Virus record (IMG/VR): IMGVR_UViG_3300035183_000841
Location: 20,710-84,709 of that record
DNA: 64,000 bases
DNA from: a virus
Direction: 5' to 3' (one strand)
Shown here: piece by piece, positions 31,896 through 39,243 of the stretch
Layout: each line of letters opens with the position of its first letter
Numbering within the stretch: position 1 is the stretch's first letter
Notes under the pieces: model-generated
Databases searched by the model: none
The model's input: the letters and a program-made list of their open reading frames with translations, nothing else
What the model was told of the DNA's origin: nothing
Made by a program: the position numbers and the translations under genes

Positions 31896-32390
31896 ATGCC
31901 TTTCAAACCAGTGCAGTGGCAGGAACTAGAAGTAATCAAAAGTTCCAAACTTAACGACATGGTGAACAACGACGAGTTCCTGTGGCGTCGTAAGGTATCC
32001 GGTTCCGTCCGGAATATAGATCGCGATGGGAACCCTAGGGCCGTTCCTCGATACCTGAATGAGGGGCTCGTGATGTGCGCCGGGTACAACGAGTTCACTC
32101 CAGGAGCCTCATTCCCAGAAGATTCCAAGGATGGTAAGAGGAAGGTTACACCTGTCTTCGAACGGGAGTTCAAGTTCCCGAAAGATACCTTCGACCCAGA
32201 GTTCAAACCCATAGTGATATGCACGGTCGGCACCAAAAACGGCATAAGGAAGATAACCTGGACCATCAAAACAGTATCTTCTTCTAGATTCGTGATAACT
32301 ATACGTGAACTAGCAGCTTCAGCCAGCTTCGAAAGAGACATGGAGTACTTCGTCAATTGGATTGCCATGGGGGTAGGTCTGCTGCCATGA
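31896..32390 (+). CDS. H-type lectin-like tail protein
   Basis: The 164-residue protein has a domain (residues 65-160) with FEREFKFPKDTFDPEFKPIV, a central strand pair and FERDMEYFVNWIAMG at the end. This pattern resembles H-type lectin domains found in phage tail proteins. A sugar-binding role in host recognition is likely. The same domain appears in the next gene. Its start is the first after a candidate leaderless promoter. Confidence 0.6.
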   Translation: MPFKPVQWQELEVIKSSKLNDMVNNDEFLWRRKVSGSVRNIDRDGNPRAVPRYLNEGLVMCAGYNEFTPGASFPEDSKDGKRKVTPVFEREFKFPKDTFDPEFKPIVICTVGTKNGIRKITWTIKTVSSSRFVITIRELAASASFERDMEYFVNWIAMGVGLLP

Positions 32391-33577
32391 GATTCAAGGA
32401 AGATGTGACTTGGTACCCTGGCAAACCCGTAACGCTCGAGAGCCTCACCGATATGTACTTCAATGATCTTGCCTTGATGTACGGTAAGCTTGAGTGCAAA
32501 CTCAGCAATATCGACCCTTCAAACTACGAGCGCAGATCTAACAAATGGATCATCAATAAGATCGCCACCTATTCCAATCAATTATCGATAACACCAGGTG
32601 CCGATCTTGGATACGACTCAGATGAACACGCATATTTCACGAAAGAGCACGAGTTCCCGCCAGAGTACTGGCACAAACGATACTTGCCTGTAGTCACCAT
32701 AACCCCAGTAGGGAACCCGACGATTCCGCAAACGGTAACCATCAATAACGTGACACCAAGCAGGATCACCTATACTGTGTTCGTACCAGAGAAGAGGACG
32801 ATAGAGCGAGACAGGGAGTTCAATCTGTCTATCTTCGCCGTAGGTGTCAGGGGAGAAGATTCGATAATCCTCGATTCTGATATCAATCATACCCCTGGGC
32901 CGCCAGATACCGGACTGCAGGTTTGGTACGACGCCCAGTCACTTTCCGGATACTCGAACGGACAATCGGTGCCGTCTTGGCCAGATCTTTCTGGGCATAG
33001 CGGAGCGGCTACGCAACCGACAACAACGGCTCAACCCACCTACCTCTCGTCTGGCATCAACGGTCGTCCGGCCCTGAAGTTCGATGCGAACCAATATTTC
33101 AACATGCCATCCGTTGATTCGGTCAAGGTCCTGGAAGAGTGCACGATTGCAGCCGTAGTACTAGACAGGATGGATGTCGCGGATAGCACCCGTACTTTCA
33201 TAGAAAGGACCCAATCGATACGGGCTATACATGCTACATCTCCACTACGCTGGAAATACGAGGTGGCGAAATCGTCATCCCTATTTGTATCGGTAATCGG
33301 CCCAAATGTGCAAGCCAACACCCCTATCCTGTATATCGGCAATCACTCTGTCAATGACGGTGAAATCAATCTAAGGATAAATGGGATAGACCAAGGGACG
33401 AAAACCGGCTTGACAGAAATAAATTCAGGGACATCTTGGCAAATTGCTCGGCGTGACTCAACTGCCTTCGGCGCGTTCACGATAGGAGAAATACTGGTCT
33501 ACAAGCGCAGACTTACTAAGAACGAGATAGAAGACCTAGAGTATCATCTGGCCAATAAGTGGGGGTTGTCGATATAA
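32387..33577 (+). CDS. Receptor-binding protein with H-lectin-like and LamG/ConA-like domains
   Basis: The 396-residue protein starts in an ATGA overlap. Residues about 60-165 repeat the domain of the previous gene (FTKEHEFPPEYWHKRYLPVV, IERDREFNLSIFAVG). Residues 185-396 form a concanavalin-type jelly roll (GLQVWYDAQSLSGYSNG, WPDLSGHSG, RPALKFDANQYF, FTIGEILVYKRRLTKNEIEDLEYHLANKW). Both modules bind glycans in known proteins, so this is a good candidate for the primary adhesin. It ends exactly where the opposite-strand genes begin. Confidence 0.75.
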   Translation: MRFKEDVTWYPGKPVTLESLTDMYFNDLALMYGKLECKLSNIDPSNYERRSNKWIINKIATYSNQLSITPGADLGYDSDEHAYFTKEHEFPPEYWHKRYLPVVTITPVGNPTIPQTVTINNVTPSRITYTVFVPEKRTIERDREFNLSIFAVGVRGEDSIILDSDINHTPGPPDTGLQVWYDAQSLSGYSNGQSVPSWPDLSGHSGAATQPTTTAQPTYLSSGINGRPALKFDANQYFNMPSVDSVKVLEECTIAAVVLDRMDVADSTRTFIERTQSIRAIHATSPLRWKYEVAKSSSLFVSVIGPNVQANTPILYIGNHSVNDGEINLRINGIDQGTKTGLTEINSGTSWQIARRDSTAFGAFTIGEILVYKRRLTKNEIEDLEYHLANKWGLSI

Positions 33578-33877
33578 CTAGTCGTCTTCTGTCTCTAACC
33601 CAGACAGGATCTCTATACATAAATCGCACGTTATCTGACTTTCCTGATCAAGTGGATGTAGAATTGCGGGGTCAATATCTCTACCCCACATATAGGTCAA
33701 CGTAAACCCACATAAAGTTTGCGGGACAGACACCATCCAGGTTGTGCTATCGATATTCTGTGTTCCAAAACACAGATGGGAAAATCCGTCCACGACATTG
33801 AAAACCCACATAAACCCCTTCAAAGTTAAGTAGTTAATCTCATGCTCTTTCAACGTGATGCCATTCTTAATGGCCAT
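33578..33877 (-). CDS. Small CxxC protein, family A member 1
   Basis: The 99-residue protein carries a pattern shared with three others in this block: HLC early, TLCG in the middle and a C-terminal ITCDLCIEIL. The cysteines probably bind zinc. The N-terminal half looks beta-rich. The function is unknown. It is the last gene of the leftward block and abuts the rightward stop with no terminator between them. Confidence 0.6.
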   Translation of the reverse strand: MAIKNGITLKEHEINYLTLKGFMWVFNVVDGFSHLCFGTQNIDSTTWMVSVPQTLCGFTLTYMWGRDIDPAILHPLDQESQITCDLCIEILSGLETEDD

Positions 33878-33886
33878 CCCAGACCC

Positions 33887-34084
33887 TCAAGGGATGATAA
33901 GGGTTTCTTTGCCGCAATATCTGCAACGCACCTCGAAACGTCCAACGGTTTCCCACAGATGCCCCCAAGGCCATGACCAGAAACAGGCCCGTGAAGCTAA
34001 TCGCTGTTCCCTCATGTATCGGCGCTCCATCCTACGACACTCACGTATCTCATCAACCATCTGTCGCTTCGTACGCTCTACCAT
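33887..34084 (-). CDS. Small basic protein with a CxxC motif
   Basis: The 65-residue protein is Arg-rich and helical (VERTKRQMVDEIRECRRMERRYMREQR) and ends VRCRYCGKETLIIP. AGTAGGGAG precedes ATG 34084, so the longer frame from 34126 is rejected. It may bind nucleic acid; the function is unknown. Confidence 0.6.
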   Translation of the reverse strand: MVERTKRQMVDEIRECRRMERRYMREQRLASRACFWSWPWGHLWETVGRFEVRCRYCGKETLIIP

Positions 34085-34094
34085 CACATACTCC

Positions 34095-34277
34095 CTACTG
34101 CTTCCTCTTAGCCCGAAGCGCGGCATCGATCAGGTATTTGTTATAAGACTTCTCCTTGCTTCCACTCTCCAAGATCTTCAATTCACGGATGCGCTTCGCA
34201 CACAGACGGCAGGTACTGAACTTGTCCATGCCGTGCTCGATAAGCCTATCGCCGACGAGATGCGTGATGGTACCCAT
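34095..34277 (-). CDS. 60-residue CxxC protein
   Basis: The protein has TCRLCAKRIREL followed by a basic C-terminus. GGGAGGTGAG lies 6 nt before the ATG, strong support for translation. The function is unknown. Confidence 0.65.
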   Translation of the reverse strand: MGTITHLVGDRLIEHGMDKFSTCRLCAKRIRELKILESGSKEKSYNKYLIDAALRAKRKQ

Positions 34278-34302
34278 CGCTACTCACCTCCCAACTTATC
34301 GC

Positions 34303-34524
34303 TCACTTCGGCCAACACCTCCCCTTGTGACAACGCTCGTGCGCGTGCCTCCGGTATTCCGCGTGACACAGCCTTATGCATTCCGACGAGCGGTGACACA
34401 ACTCGAAGGCGGGACCCCCGTAGTTGTCGAACAGAACCCACAGGGACATACCGCCCATGAAGAGCAGCAGGGGGACACCCATCACCAACAAAATCCCGAT
34501 GGCTTCATCATCCACTAATCTCAC
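34303..34524 (-). CDS. Membrane protein with Cys/His-rich tail
   Basis: The 73-residue protein has one transmembrane helix (GILLVMGVPLLLFMGGMSLWVL) and a C-terminal tail with four Cys and five His. It starts within the end of the preceding gene. The function is unknown; it could belong to the lysis group upstream. Confidence 0.5.
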   Translation of the reverse strand: MRLVDDEAIGILLVMGVPLLLFMGGMSLWVLFDNYGGPAFELCHRSSECIRLCHAEYRRHAHERCHKGRCWPK

Positions 34525-34817
34525 TCCCTAGCTATTTCGTTTTTCTTAAGCACGAAGTCCACACAAATATCACATGTTATCGGCATATCGGTCCTTAACG
34601 GGTTATTGAATAATTGTGACATATCAAGCAGTGCCGTAAATATCGACAGCACCTTTACCCCGCATACCGTTGCTCTACAATCCTTATTAAAGAGGTGGAT
34701 ATTGTCTAGACTAGACACGTAGTAGATATATCCAGCTAAAGTATAGAATACGACTTCTTCCTCTGTCAGATAGATACGCGGTCTATCATTCCCGAACTTC
34801 GTCTGTGTCGACGACAA
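34521..34817 (-). CDS. Small CxxC protein, family A member 2
   Basis: The protein shares the family pattern of 33578-33877: IHLF..., TVCGVKVLSIF and a C-terminal ITCDICVDFVL. TTG at 34817 has AGGAG about 7 nt upstream and gives 98 residues, matching the length of member 1; a longer frame starts at 34853. It overlaps its upstream neighbour. The function is unknown. Confidence 0.55.
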   Translation of the reverse strand: MSSTQTKFGNDRPRIYLTEEEVVFYTLAGYIYYVSSLDNIHLFNKDCRATVCGVKVLSIFTALLDMSQLFNNPLRTDMPITCDICVDFVLKKNEIARE

Positions 34818-35223
34818 CCTCTTGCTCCTCGAACGGAAGCAGCTCCACTCCATATAGGACAGGATGGTTCTCCCTAAACCTCCCGGTATTTATGATACTA
34901 CCGTCAGGGAATACCCACGATATACACTGCACGTTCTTCCCGTTCACCGTCTGTTGCCAGCCCACCATATGGATCGTCCAGTTCTTCTCCCCGGTGATGC
35001 CGGACATCGAATGCCGCTTACGGTAAATCAGGCGCTGCCCCGGATCGAGGGCATATGCGATAACGGTGAAGTCTTTCCCCTTCAGGCGAAGGTGGAACTC
35101 CGACACTCTCTTCCTGTCAATATCCTCGTAGCGGTTCTCCGTACCGTCTGGCTCGTGCTGGCGCAAGATGGACCCGTCAGCATAAACCGCAATCCACTCC
35201 AGATTGTCCATTTCATTACTCAT
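34786..35223 (-). CDS. Hypothetical protein
   Basis: The 145-residue, beta-rich protein begins MSNEMDNLEWIAVYADGS and contains YEDIDRKRVSEFHLR and CISWVFPDGSII. Similar proteins with DGS and YEDIDR segments occur in phages without known function. No ribosome site precedes the ATG, but a -10 box lies 6 nt upstream, suggesting a leaderless mRNA. Confidence 0.6.
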   Translation of the reverse strand: MSNEMDNLEWIAVYADGSILRQHEPDGTENRYEDIDRKRVSEFHLRLKGKDFTVIAYALDPGQRLIYRKRHSMSGITGEKNWTIHMVGWQQTVNGKNVQCISWVFPDGSIINTGRFRENHPVLYGVELLPFEEQEVVVDTDEVRE

Positions 35224-35229
35224 ATATTC

Positions 35230-35238
35230 ATGATACCA
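35230..35238 (-). promoter_or_regulatory. Extended -10, candidate leaderless promoter
   Basis: On the minus strand TGGTATCAT is followed after exactly 6 nt by the ATG at 35223. The predicted first transcribed base is the A of the start codon. Confidence 0.5.
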
Positions 35239-35249
35239 GATTCCCCAGA

Positions 35250-35624
35250 CTACTTGGGTATCTCATCGTATGTTACATCGAAATGTGAGATAGCCCATGC
35301 GAAAAGCGCTAGAAGACAGCCCAATGAAAATGGCCTATGGAATCCTAGCCATGTCGCTCCTATGGAACCCGTGAAGAAACCTATCAGCGTTACTATAAGC
35401 CATCTTGGCAGGAAGAACGCGGAAACATAGGTAAGCGGGGGCAATCTGTCCCCCTTATGGAGGAGCGCCACCCCTTCTGGTATGCCGAACCCGATTGCGG
35501 CTGCTACCGCCCATGCCCGGAATGGAACGAAGAACGCTGAGACTAGAAGGGATGCAGCGATAATCCCCCACATGAATATCCACCATCTCGCCCACTGTGA
35601 GGGGCGTTCACTCCACCTCTTCAT
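35250..35624 (-). CDS. Multi-span membrane protein, holin candidate
   Basis: The 124-residue protein has four predicted hydrophobic spans (IFMWGIIAASLLVSAFF; FRAWAVAAAIGFGIPEGVALL; WLIVTLIGFFTGSIGATWL; LGCLLALFAWAISHF). It lies two genes downstream of the endolysin in the same transcription direction. Many phages group holin and endolysin genes, so a holin role is plausible but unproven. Confidence 0.6.
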   Translation of the reverse strand: MKRWSERPSQWARWWIFMWGIIAASLLVSAFFVPFRAWAVAAAIGFGIPEGVALLHKGDRLPPLTYVSAFFLPRWLIVTLIGFFTGSIGATWLGFHRPFSLGCLLALFAWAISHFDVTYDEIPK

Positions 35625-35824
35625 TCTGAGAACCCGTTCACCCCACGGACCTTACGCAGCCAAGCCCGCATCTTCCGGGCTTCCCACCAGATTCGCAACC
35701 TCGATGGCTTCTGCTGTTTCTGCCGTTCACAACGGCAGAACTCTGGGGGCACAACTAGACCGTCATTGATCTCTGCCAATGACCAGTGACCACATTCTCC
35801 CCGTACCGAAACTACCCAATTCAT
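35621..35824 (-). CDS. 67-residue hypothetical protein
   Basis: The protein has CGHWSLAEIN and CRCERQK in its N-terminal half, a possible metal site, and a basic helical C-terminus. It overlaps both neighbours by 4 nt and so belongs to the endolysin operon. The function is unknown. Confidence 0.55.
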   Translation of the reverse strand: MNWVVSVRGECGHWSLAEINDGLVVPPEFCRCERQKQQKPSRLRIWWEARKMRAWLRKVRGVNGFSE

Positions 35825-36066
35825 GGCACAGCAGTTCTACTTTTCTTGTTTGGATGTTGCCTAACAGTATTCTCTACCCGCTCCAGACGGTCAACGACCT
35901 TCTCTAGTGCAACCCTGACCTCTGTCAGGGCTTCGGTATGGGCGCTCATATGATTCCCTAGGAATCCTAGTGTGTCATTCATCGTCCTGCGCAGAGTTCT
36001 CGCGACGTGTATAAGTCCGATGATGGCAGCGACACCTACCGTGATATCACCCCACTGTATCACCAC
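35821..36066 (-). CDS. Single-span membrane protein with coiled coil, lysis-associated
   Basis: The 81-residue protein has one N-terminal span (ITVGVAAIIGLIHVA) and a long C-terminal amphipathic helix (ALTEVRVALEKVVDRLERVENTV). This layout is common for small holin-like or lysis-accessory proteins next to actinobacteriophage endolysins. The start is one of two adjacent GTG codons (36066 or 36063) just after the endolysin stop; GCGAGGTGA serves as ribosome site. The longer frame from 36246 is rejected. Confidence 0.6.
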   Translation of the reverse strand: MVIQWGDITVGVAAIIGLIHVARTLRRTMNDTLGFLGNHMSAHTEALTEVRVALEKVVDRLERVENTVRQHPNKKSRTAVP

Positions 36067-36067
36067 A

Positions 36068-36727
36068 TCACCTCGCACATGGTGGAACCCCCGTGGCAAG
36101 TGGGAATCCAGAAACATGGATATGGTCGGTATGCGGGTCGATGCCGCCGTAAGCGTGCCACCCTTCGCTCCTTGTCCATATCCTCCTGTTGTAGATGACC
36201 TCTGCGACATCGAGGACATCGTAGTTCTTAACCAAGAAGTCAGCAATATCCCCCATCAGTGTGTCATGATGGATATCCCAAGCATTCTTGAATGCGTGCT
36301 GGCTCCAATTCGATGAGCCGGCTATATGGCGGCAGTTGTAGATGCCCCAGCTCTCTACGCCATGGAACTGATTAACGACCGTCCCGTAAATCTTATCTAT
36401 CGCCGGGGTTCCTATCGTGTCAGCAACGACGACGAGGTTTATCTCGACTTTCCTAATCTCCCAGACCGCACCGTCAGAAGACTTGATGCGATACATAGTC
36501 CCAACATCGACCTTGGGGAGAACTTCTCTTAACCTCCCAATGATATCGCTGAGCGGTTTCGGAGTACTCCACCTACCTTCGCCTCGCTTCAGTCGGAATT
36601 CTGGTTCATGCTTCGAGGCTCTATTCTGGAGGATGTCGAGGACCCGCTCCTTCTTGGCGGGTTTCGTCCACTTCCCGTCCGGCACATTCCGTAGGCGGTA
36701 ACGGGTCTGGATAAGAGAGTCACTCAT
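36068..36727 (-). CDS. Endolysin, M15-like peptidase
   Basis: The 219-residue protein has a C-terminal zinc peptidase domain with SQHAFKNAWDIH (His and Asp ligands) and PHTDHIHVSGFP (HxH), matching M15/D-Ala-D-Ala-type or L-Ala-D-Glu endopeptidases. It should cut peptidoglycan cross-links at lysis. The N-terminal 100 residues (VPDGKWTKPAKKERVLDIL, YRIKSSDGAVWEIRKVEI) may bind the wall. ATG at 36727 is taken, since a good promoter puts +1 on that A; GTG at 36733 is in frame. Confidence 0.8.
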   Translation of the reverse strand: MSDSLIQTRYRLRNVPDGKWTKPAKKERVLDILQNRASKHEPEFRLKRGEGRWSTPKPLSDIIGRLREVLPKVDVGTMYRIKSSDGAVWEIRKVEINLVVVADTIGTPAIDKIYGTVVNQFHGVESWGIYNCRHIAGSSNWSQHAFKNAWDIHHDTLMGDIADFLVKNYDVLDVAEVIYNRRIWTRSEGWHAYGGIDPHTDHIHVSGFPLATGVPPCAR

Positions 36728-36733
36728 ATTCAC

Positions 36734-36761
36734 ATTGTAGCAACTATATTTTCACGTTCAA
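36734..36761 (-). promoter_or_regulatory. Leaderless promoter of the lysis operon
   Basis: On the minus strand TTGAAC (36756-36761), a 16-nt spacer and TACAAT (36734-36739), with an upstream TGC, are followed after exactly 6 nt by ATG 36727. It is the best-formed example of the leaderless pattern in the window. Confidence 0.7.
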
Positions 36762-36977
36762 CAAATCGAGCAAGAGTGATGGCCCTTTATATTCCTCCAA
36801 GCGACAGCGAAGCCCCTCGCGTCTTACGCGCTGGGACTCCGCTTGTGCTTTGTGCCTTGACGAACTAGGACGTTTACGTTTCGTCGTACTGCCAAGTGAG
36901 CTGTTCTGCTGTCGTGACTCCGGGTCCGGCGGTCGAGACAACGGCGACCTGGTAGATGACGAAGTCCCCGAAGTCAC
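36744..36977 (-). CDS. Doubtful basic ORF
   Basis: The 77-residue frame overlaps the end of the 36874-37419 gene. Its 3' part (KRKRPSSSRHKAQAESQRVRREGLRCRLEEYKG) looks like a real small basic protein, but no good start is seen after 36874 and the N-terminal part is low-complexity. It also overlaps the lysis promoter. It may be a broken or late-starting gene. Confidence 0.25.
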   Translation of the reverse strand: MTSGTSSSTRSPLSRPPDPESRQQNSSLGSTTKRKRPSSSRHKAQAESQRVRREGLRCRLEEYKGPSLLLDLLNVKI

Positions 36978-37419
36978 CGGTCGTCGATCCGATTGAGCCG
37001 TTCACCGATAGCGGCGAAGCGGACGTGTACTGGAACGCGTTTGTGGCAGTAGTCGGGCTCAACGCCGATGTGTAGTTCGCAGAAGTGAGCTGGTTGCCGC
37101 TCGTACCGACAGTGCCGCTAGCCTGCACATACGCGCTACACGTCGCAACGTTGAGCGAAATACCTGTCCCCATCGAGTTCGTGCCGTCCGTGTACCACTT
37201 GATGTTGTTGATCGCCGTTGATGGAGCGGATGTTGCAGACAGCCTCGTGGCCACCCAGAACGAGTAGTTCGTACCGGAAGAAGGCACCGGGATAGGGTTG
37301 TTGGTTCCAGGGTTCGGGTCATCAGCCGTTGCCGCCCTGTTGGTTGTCCCGGTGATGTCGGTCTTCGTTGGAGAAGCGCTCGAACCGGTCCACCTCATTA
37401 TTTTAACTGTTGCTGCCAT
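36874..37419 (-). CDS. Virion-like beta protein of unknown function
   Basis: The 181-residue protein is Ser/Thr/Ala/Gly-rich with few charges (GTTNRAATADDPNPGTNNPIP, SYSFW-like strands). This composition is typical of beta-sandwich virion or fibre proteins, yet the gene lies in the lysis/replication strand away from the tail genes. GTAGGAAGAG lies just upstream of the ATG. It might be a capsid decoration or secreted protein. Nothing firmer can be said. Confidence 0.6.
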   Translation of the reverse strand: MAATVKIMRWTGSSASPTKTDITGTTNRAATADDPNPGTNNPIPVPSSGTNYSFWVATRLSATSAPSTAINNIKWYTDGTNSMGTGISLNVATCSAYVQASGTVGTSGNQLTSANYTSALSPTTATNAFQYTSASPLSVNGSIGSTTGDFGDFVIYQVAVVSTAGPGVTTAEQLTWQYDET

Positions 37420-37587
37420 CTCTTCCTACATCAACTCCTAGTTGCAAGATTTATTTATCTTGGGTGACTCCACACCTCCACATGAGGCTAAACGATATTC
37501 GACTACAAGGCAATACCCGTGTGGAGCGGTCGTTCATGAGAGATACGATATTCAAATCGCTATCGTTTGAGCGATAATTTTAAATCT
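37420..37587 (-). promoter_or_regulatory. Structured leader of the 37419 gene
   Basis: This 168-nt gap contains, on the minus strand, an ATCGCT/AGCGAT hairpin just after the upstream gene stop (possible terminator), an inverted repeat CTCCACAC...GTGTGGAG spanning about 50 nt, and a CAAGAT/ATCTTG stem close to the ribosome site. No clear -10 box was found. Confidence 0.35.
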
Positions 37588-38016
37588 TCAGCCTCTAAAC
37601 CGCAATAGAGGCAGAGGTTTAGCGGCGCAACCACGGTGATTCTTCGTGGTTATCCCTATCCGCTCTAGACATACGTCGCATATATCATCGCCAACTCTCA
37701 GATGGCGGAAACTCACGAGACAATCTCTGTACCCCGAATCGTCGTAGAGCCTCGTCAGTCCAGTAAAAGTGCTGACCTTTATGAGGAGATCTGCCTCACT
37801 ATTTGCTAGATCGATACTTTTGATTGAAGTCGGGATGATGTAGACCATCATATAGCGCACACCGCACAGGGTATCTATGGCCAGATCATTTCTTGTTGAT
37901 AGATGCGCTTTACGATCAGATAACCACGCCTTGAATGTCTTAATCTTGCGCTTAATGACCATGTACCGCTCATCCCTGAACTTGATATAGACAGCCTCTG
38001 CTTCGCAGATGCGCAT
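37588..38016 (-). CDS. Small CxxC protein, family A member 3
   Basis: The 142-residue protein shares the family pattern: AHLSTRND, DTLCGVRYMM and DDICDVCLERIG. The N-terminus is longer and basic. GAGAGGAGA lies 5 nt before the ATG. It follows the two tRNA genes, and its function is unknown. Confidence 0.55.
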   Translation of the reverse strand: MRICEAEAVYIKFRDERYMVIKRKIKTFKAWLSDRKAHLSTRNDLAIDTLCGVRYMMVYIIPTSIKSIDLANSEADLLIKVSTFTGLTRLYDDSGYRDCLVSFRHLRVGDDICDVCLERIGITTKNHRGCAAKPLPLLRFRG

Positions 38017-38037
38017 GACATCTCCTCTCGGGAGGGG

Positions 38038-38110
38038 TGGGGCGAGTGGGGATCGAACCCACGACCGTCGGATTAAAAGTCCGCTGCTCTGCCAACTGAG
38101 CTACCGCCCC
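38038..38110 (-). tRNA. tRNA-Lys (UUU)
   Basis: On the minus strand a full cloverleaf is seen: a GGGGCGG/TCGCCCC acceptor, D-arm GCTCAGTTGGCAGAGC, anticodon loop CTTTTAA (anticodon UUU), and T-arm GTGGGTTCGATCCCCAC. No encoded CCA follows. Confidence 0.95.
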
Positions 38111-38118
38111 CTCCATGC

Positions 38119-38195
38119 TGGTTGGGCGCCAGGGAATCGAACCCTGCTCCAGATGTTTATAAGACATCCGCCAGCTACCAGCTAGCATGCGCCCA
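38119..38195 (-). tRNA. tRNA-Ile (UAU), reads AUA, with encoded CCA
   Basis: On the minus strand the acceptor TGGGCGC/GCGCCCA, a four-pair D-stem, anticodon stem GATGT/ACATC with loop CTTATAA (anticodon UAU) and T-arm CAGGG-TTCGATT-CCCTG are complete. Discriminator A and CCA (38119-38121) are encoded. Most bacteria read AUA with a lysidine-modified CAU tRNA instead. Position 8 is A rather than U. Confidence 0.93.
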
Positions 38196-38200
38196 TAAGT

Positions 38201-38295
38201 GGCGAGGACGGGAGTATGTGGCGCATTCGCTTACCTTCCCCAAGGGTCTATATTCTTTTGTAAAGAAGCCTCCCGCCCTCGCCGAGAGGATTCTA
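38201..38295 (-). promoter_or_regulatory. Promoter and 5'-terminal hairpin before the tRNA genes
   Basis: On the minus strand TAGAAT (38290-38295) is followed after 6 nt by GGCGAGGGCGGGAG (38283-38270). This pairs over 14 bp (one G-U) with CTCCCGTCCTCGCC (38214-38201) around a 55-nt loop. The predicted +1 is the first base of the hairpin, as at 12455. The tRNA genes follow directly. Confidence 0.6.
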
Positions 38296-38934
38296 CCCGA
38301 CGGACAAATCCCGCTCCATCGCTAAACAAATCTCTAGAGCAAGCTCTCTCGGTATCTTTGCTTTTATCTCAGATGGGGTTCTACTTTGGACGCCTGTCAA
38401 TGACCCCCTAGGAGCCCTTACATGGCAAGGGTCTCCATTACTACAGATAGGTCTGGGGGCCCAACTTTTAGGGAACCCTCCCCAAAGGTCGGTCGGCTTC
38501 ATGTACTTCAGCCCGTACTGGCAGTAAGTTACAGTAACCCTATCGAACCTGGCCATCATAGGAAGTTTCCTGAGCTTAGCCCTGGGGTTCTCTATAACGA
38601 AGAATCTAGGAGACATCTGTTCGATAAGATTTATTGTCTTCTCGACCAGCTTAACTGCATGTGCAGCTTCCGGCGTCTTCGGGGAATGGGGGTTCGGGTC
38701 ATCCGGTCCGGTCCAGTTCCGCCCAATCCGAAGAACCGAAAACGCCTCGCACGGAGGGCTAGCGAGGATCGCATCTGGCCTCCATGGGAAATCCTCTGGT
38801 TCTACTTCCAAGATGTCAGCAACGATATCAGGGTGGAACTTCGGATCTATATCGAGGGTGATAACTTCATGCCCGCGCTCTAGAAACGGCTCACTCCACC
38901 CCTTGAGACCACAGAAAAGGTCTATAACATTCAT
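38293..38934 (-). CDS. DNA (cytosine-5) methyltransferase
   Basis: The 213-residue protein has the C5-methyltransferase order: NVIDLFCGLKGWS (motif I), VITLDIDPKF (II), ILASPPCEAFS with the catalytic Cys (IV) and FFVIENPRAKL (VI, ENP in place of ENV). At 213 residues it lacks a sizeable target-recognition domain, so its specificity may be low or partner-given. Likely role: protecting phage DNA from restriction. It is coupled to the gene upstream. Confidence 0.85.
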   Translation of the reverse strand: MNVIDLFCGLKGWSEPFLERGHEVITLDIDPKFHPDIVADILEVEPEDFPWRPDAILASPPCEAFSVLRIGRNWTGPDDPNPHSPKTPEAAHAVKLVEKTINLIEQMSPRFFVIENPRAKLRKLPMMARFDRVTVTYCQYGLKYMKPTDLWGGFPKSWAPRPICSNGDPCHVRAPRGSLTGVQSRTPSEIKAKIPRELALEICLAMERDLSVG

Positions 38935-38936
38935 GG

Positions 38937-39224
38937 CTACTCGACCTTTAGATACTTGTTGTCCAATACTCCCAATATCTGTTTCGACTTCTTCTTCCCG
39001 AGATAGACGCCATAGACGGATATAGTATACGAGAAGTTCTCTTGGTCTTTGTTGTACTCCCAGTACAACTGCGGCAGGATGTCGATTACCGGCACATACC
39101 CCCTCTCACGCATATCCTCGATCAACCTATCTTCCAGCTCTTTACGGATACGTAGGATCGCCTCGCCGTCTACTGCAACGCCATCTATTGAGAATCTCTT
39201 TATGTTCCTCGTTACGATAGACAT
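38937..39224 (-). CDS. Hypothetical protein downstream of DnaB
   Basis: The 95-residue protein (MSIVTRNIKRFSIDGVAVDG...) has a helical middle (LRIRKELEDRLIEDMRERG) and beta ends. GGAG lies 9 nt before ATG 39224; the longer frame from 39464 runs inside dnaB and is rejected. The function is unknown; it is likely cotranscribed with dnaB. Confidence 0.6.
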   Translation of the reverse strand: MSIVTRNIKRFSIDGVAVDGEAILRIRKELEDRLIEDMRERGYVPVIDILPQLYWEYNKDQENFSYTISVYGVYLGKKKSKQILGVLDNKYLKVE

Positions 39225-39243
39225 GTATATGTACTCCGATAAT

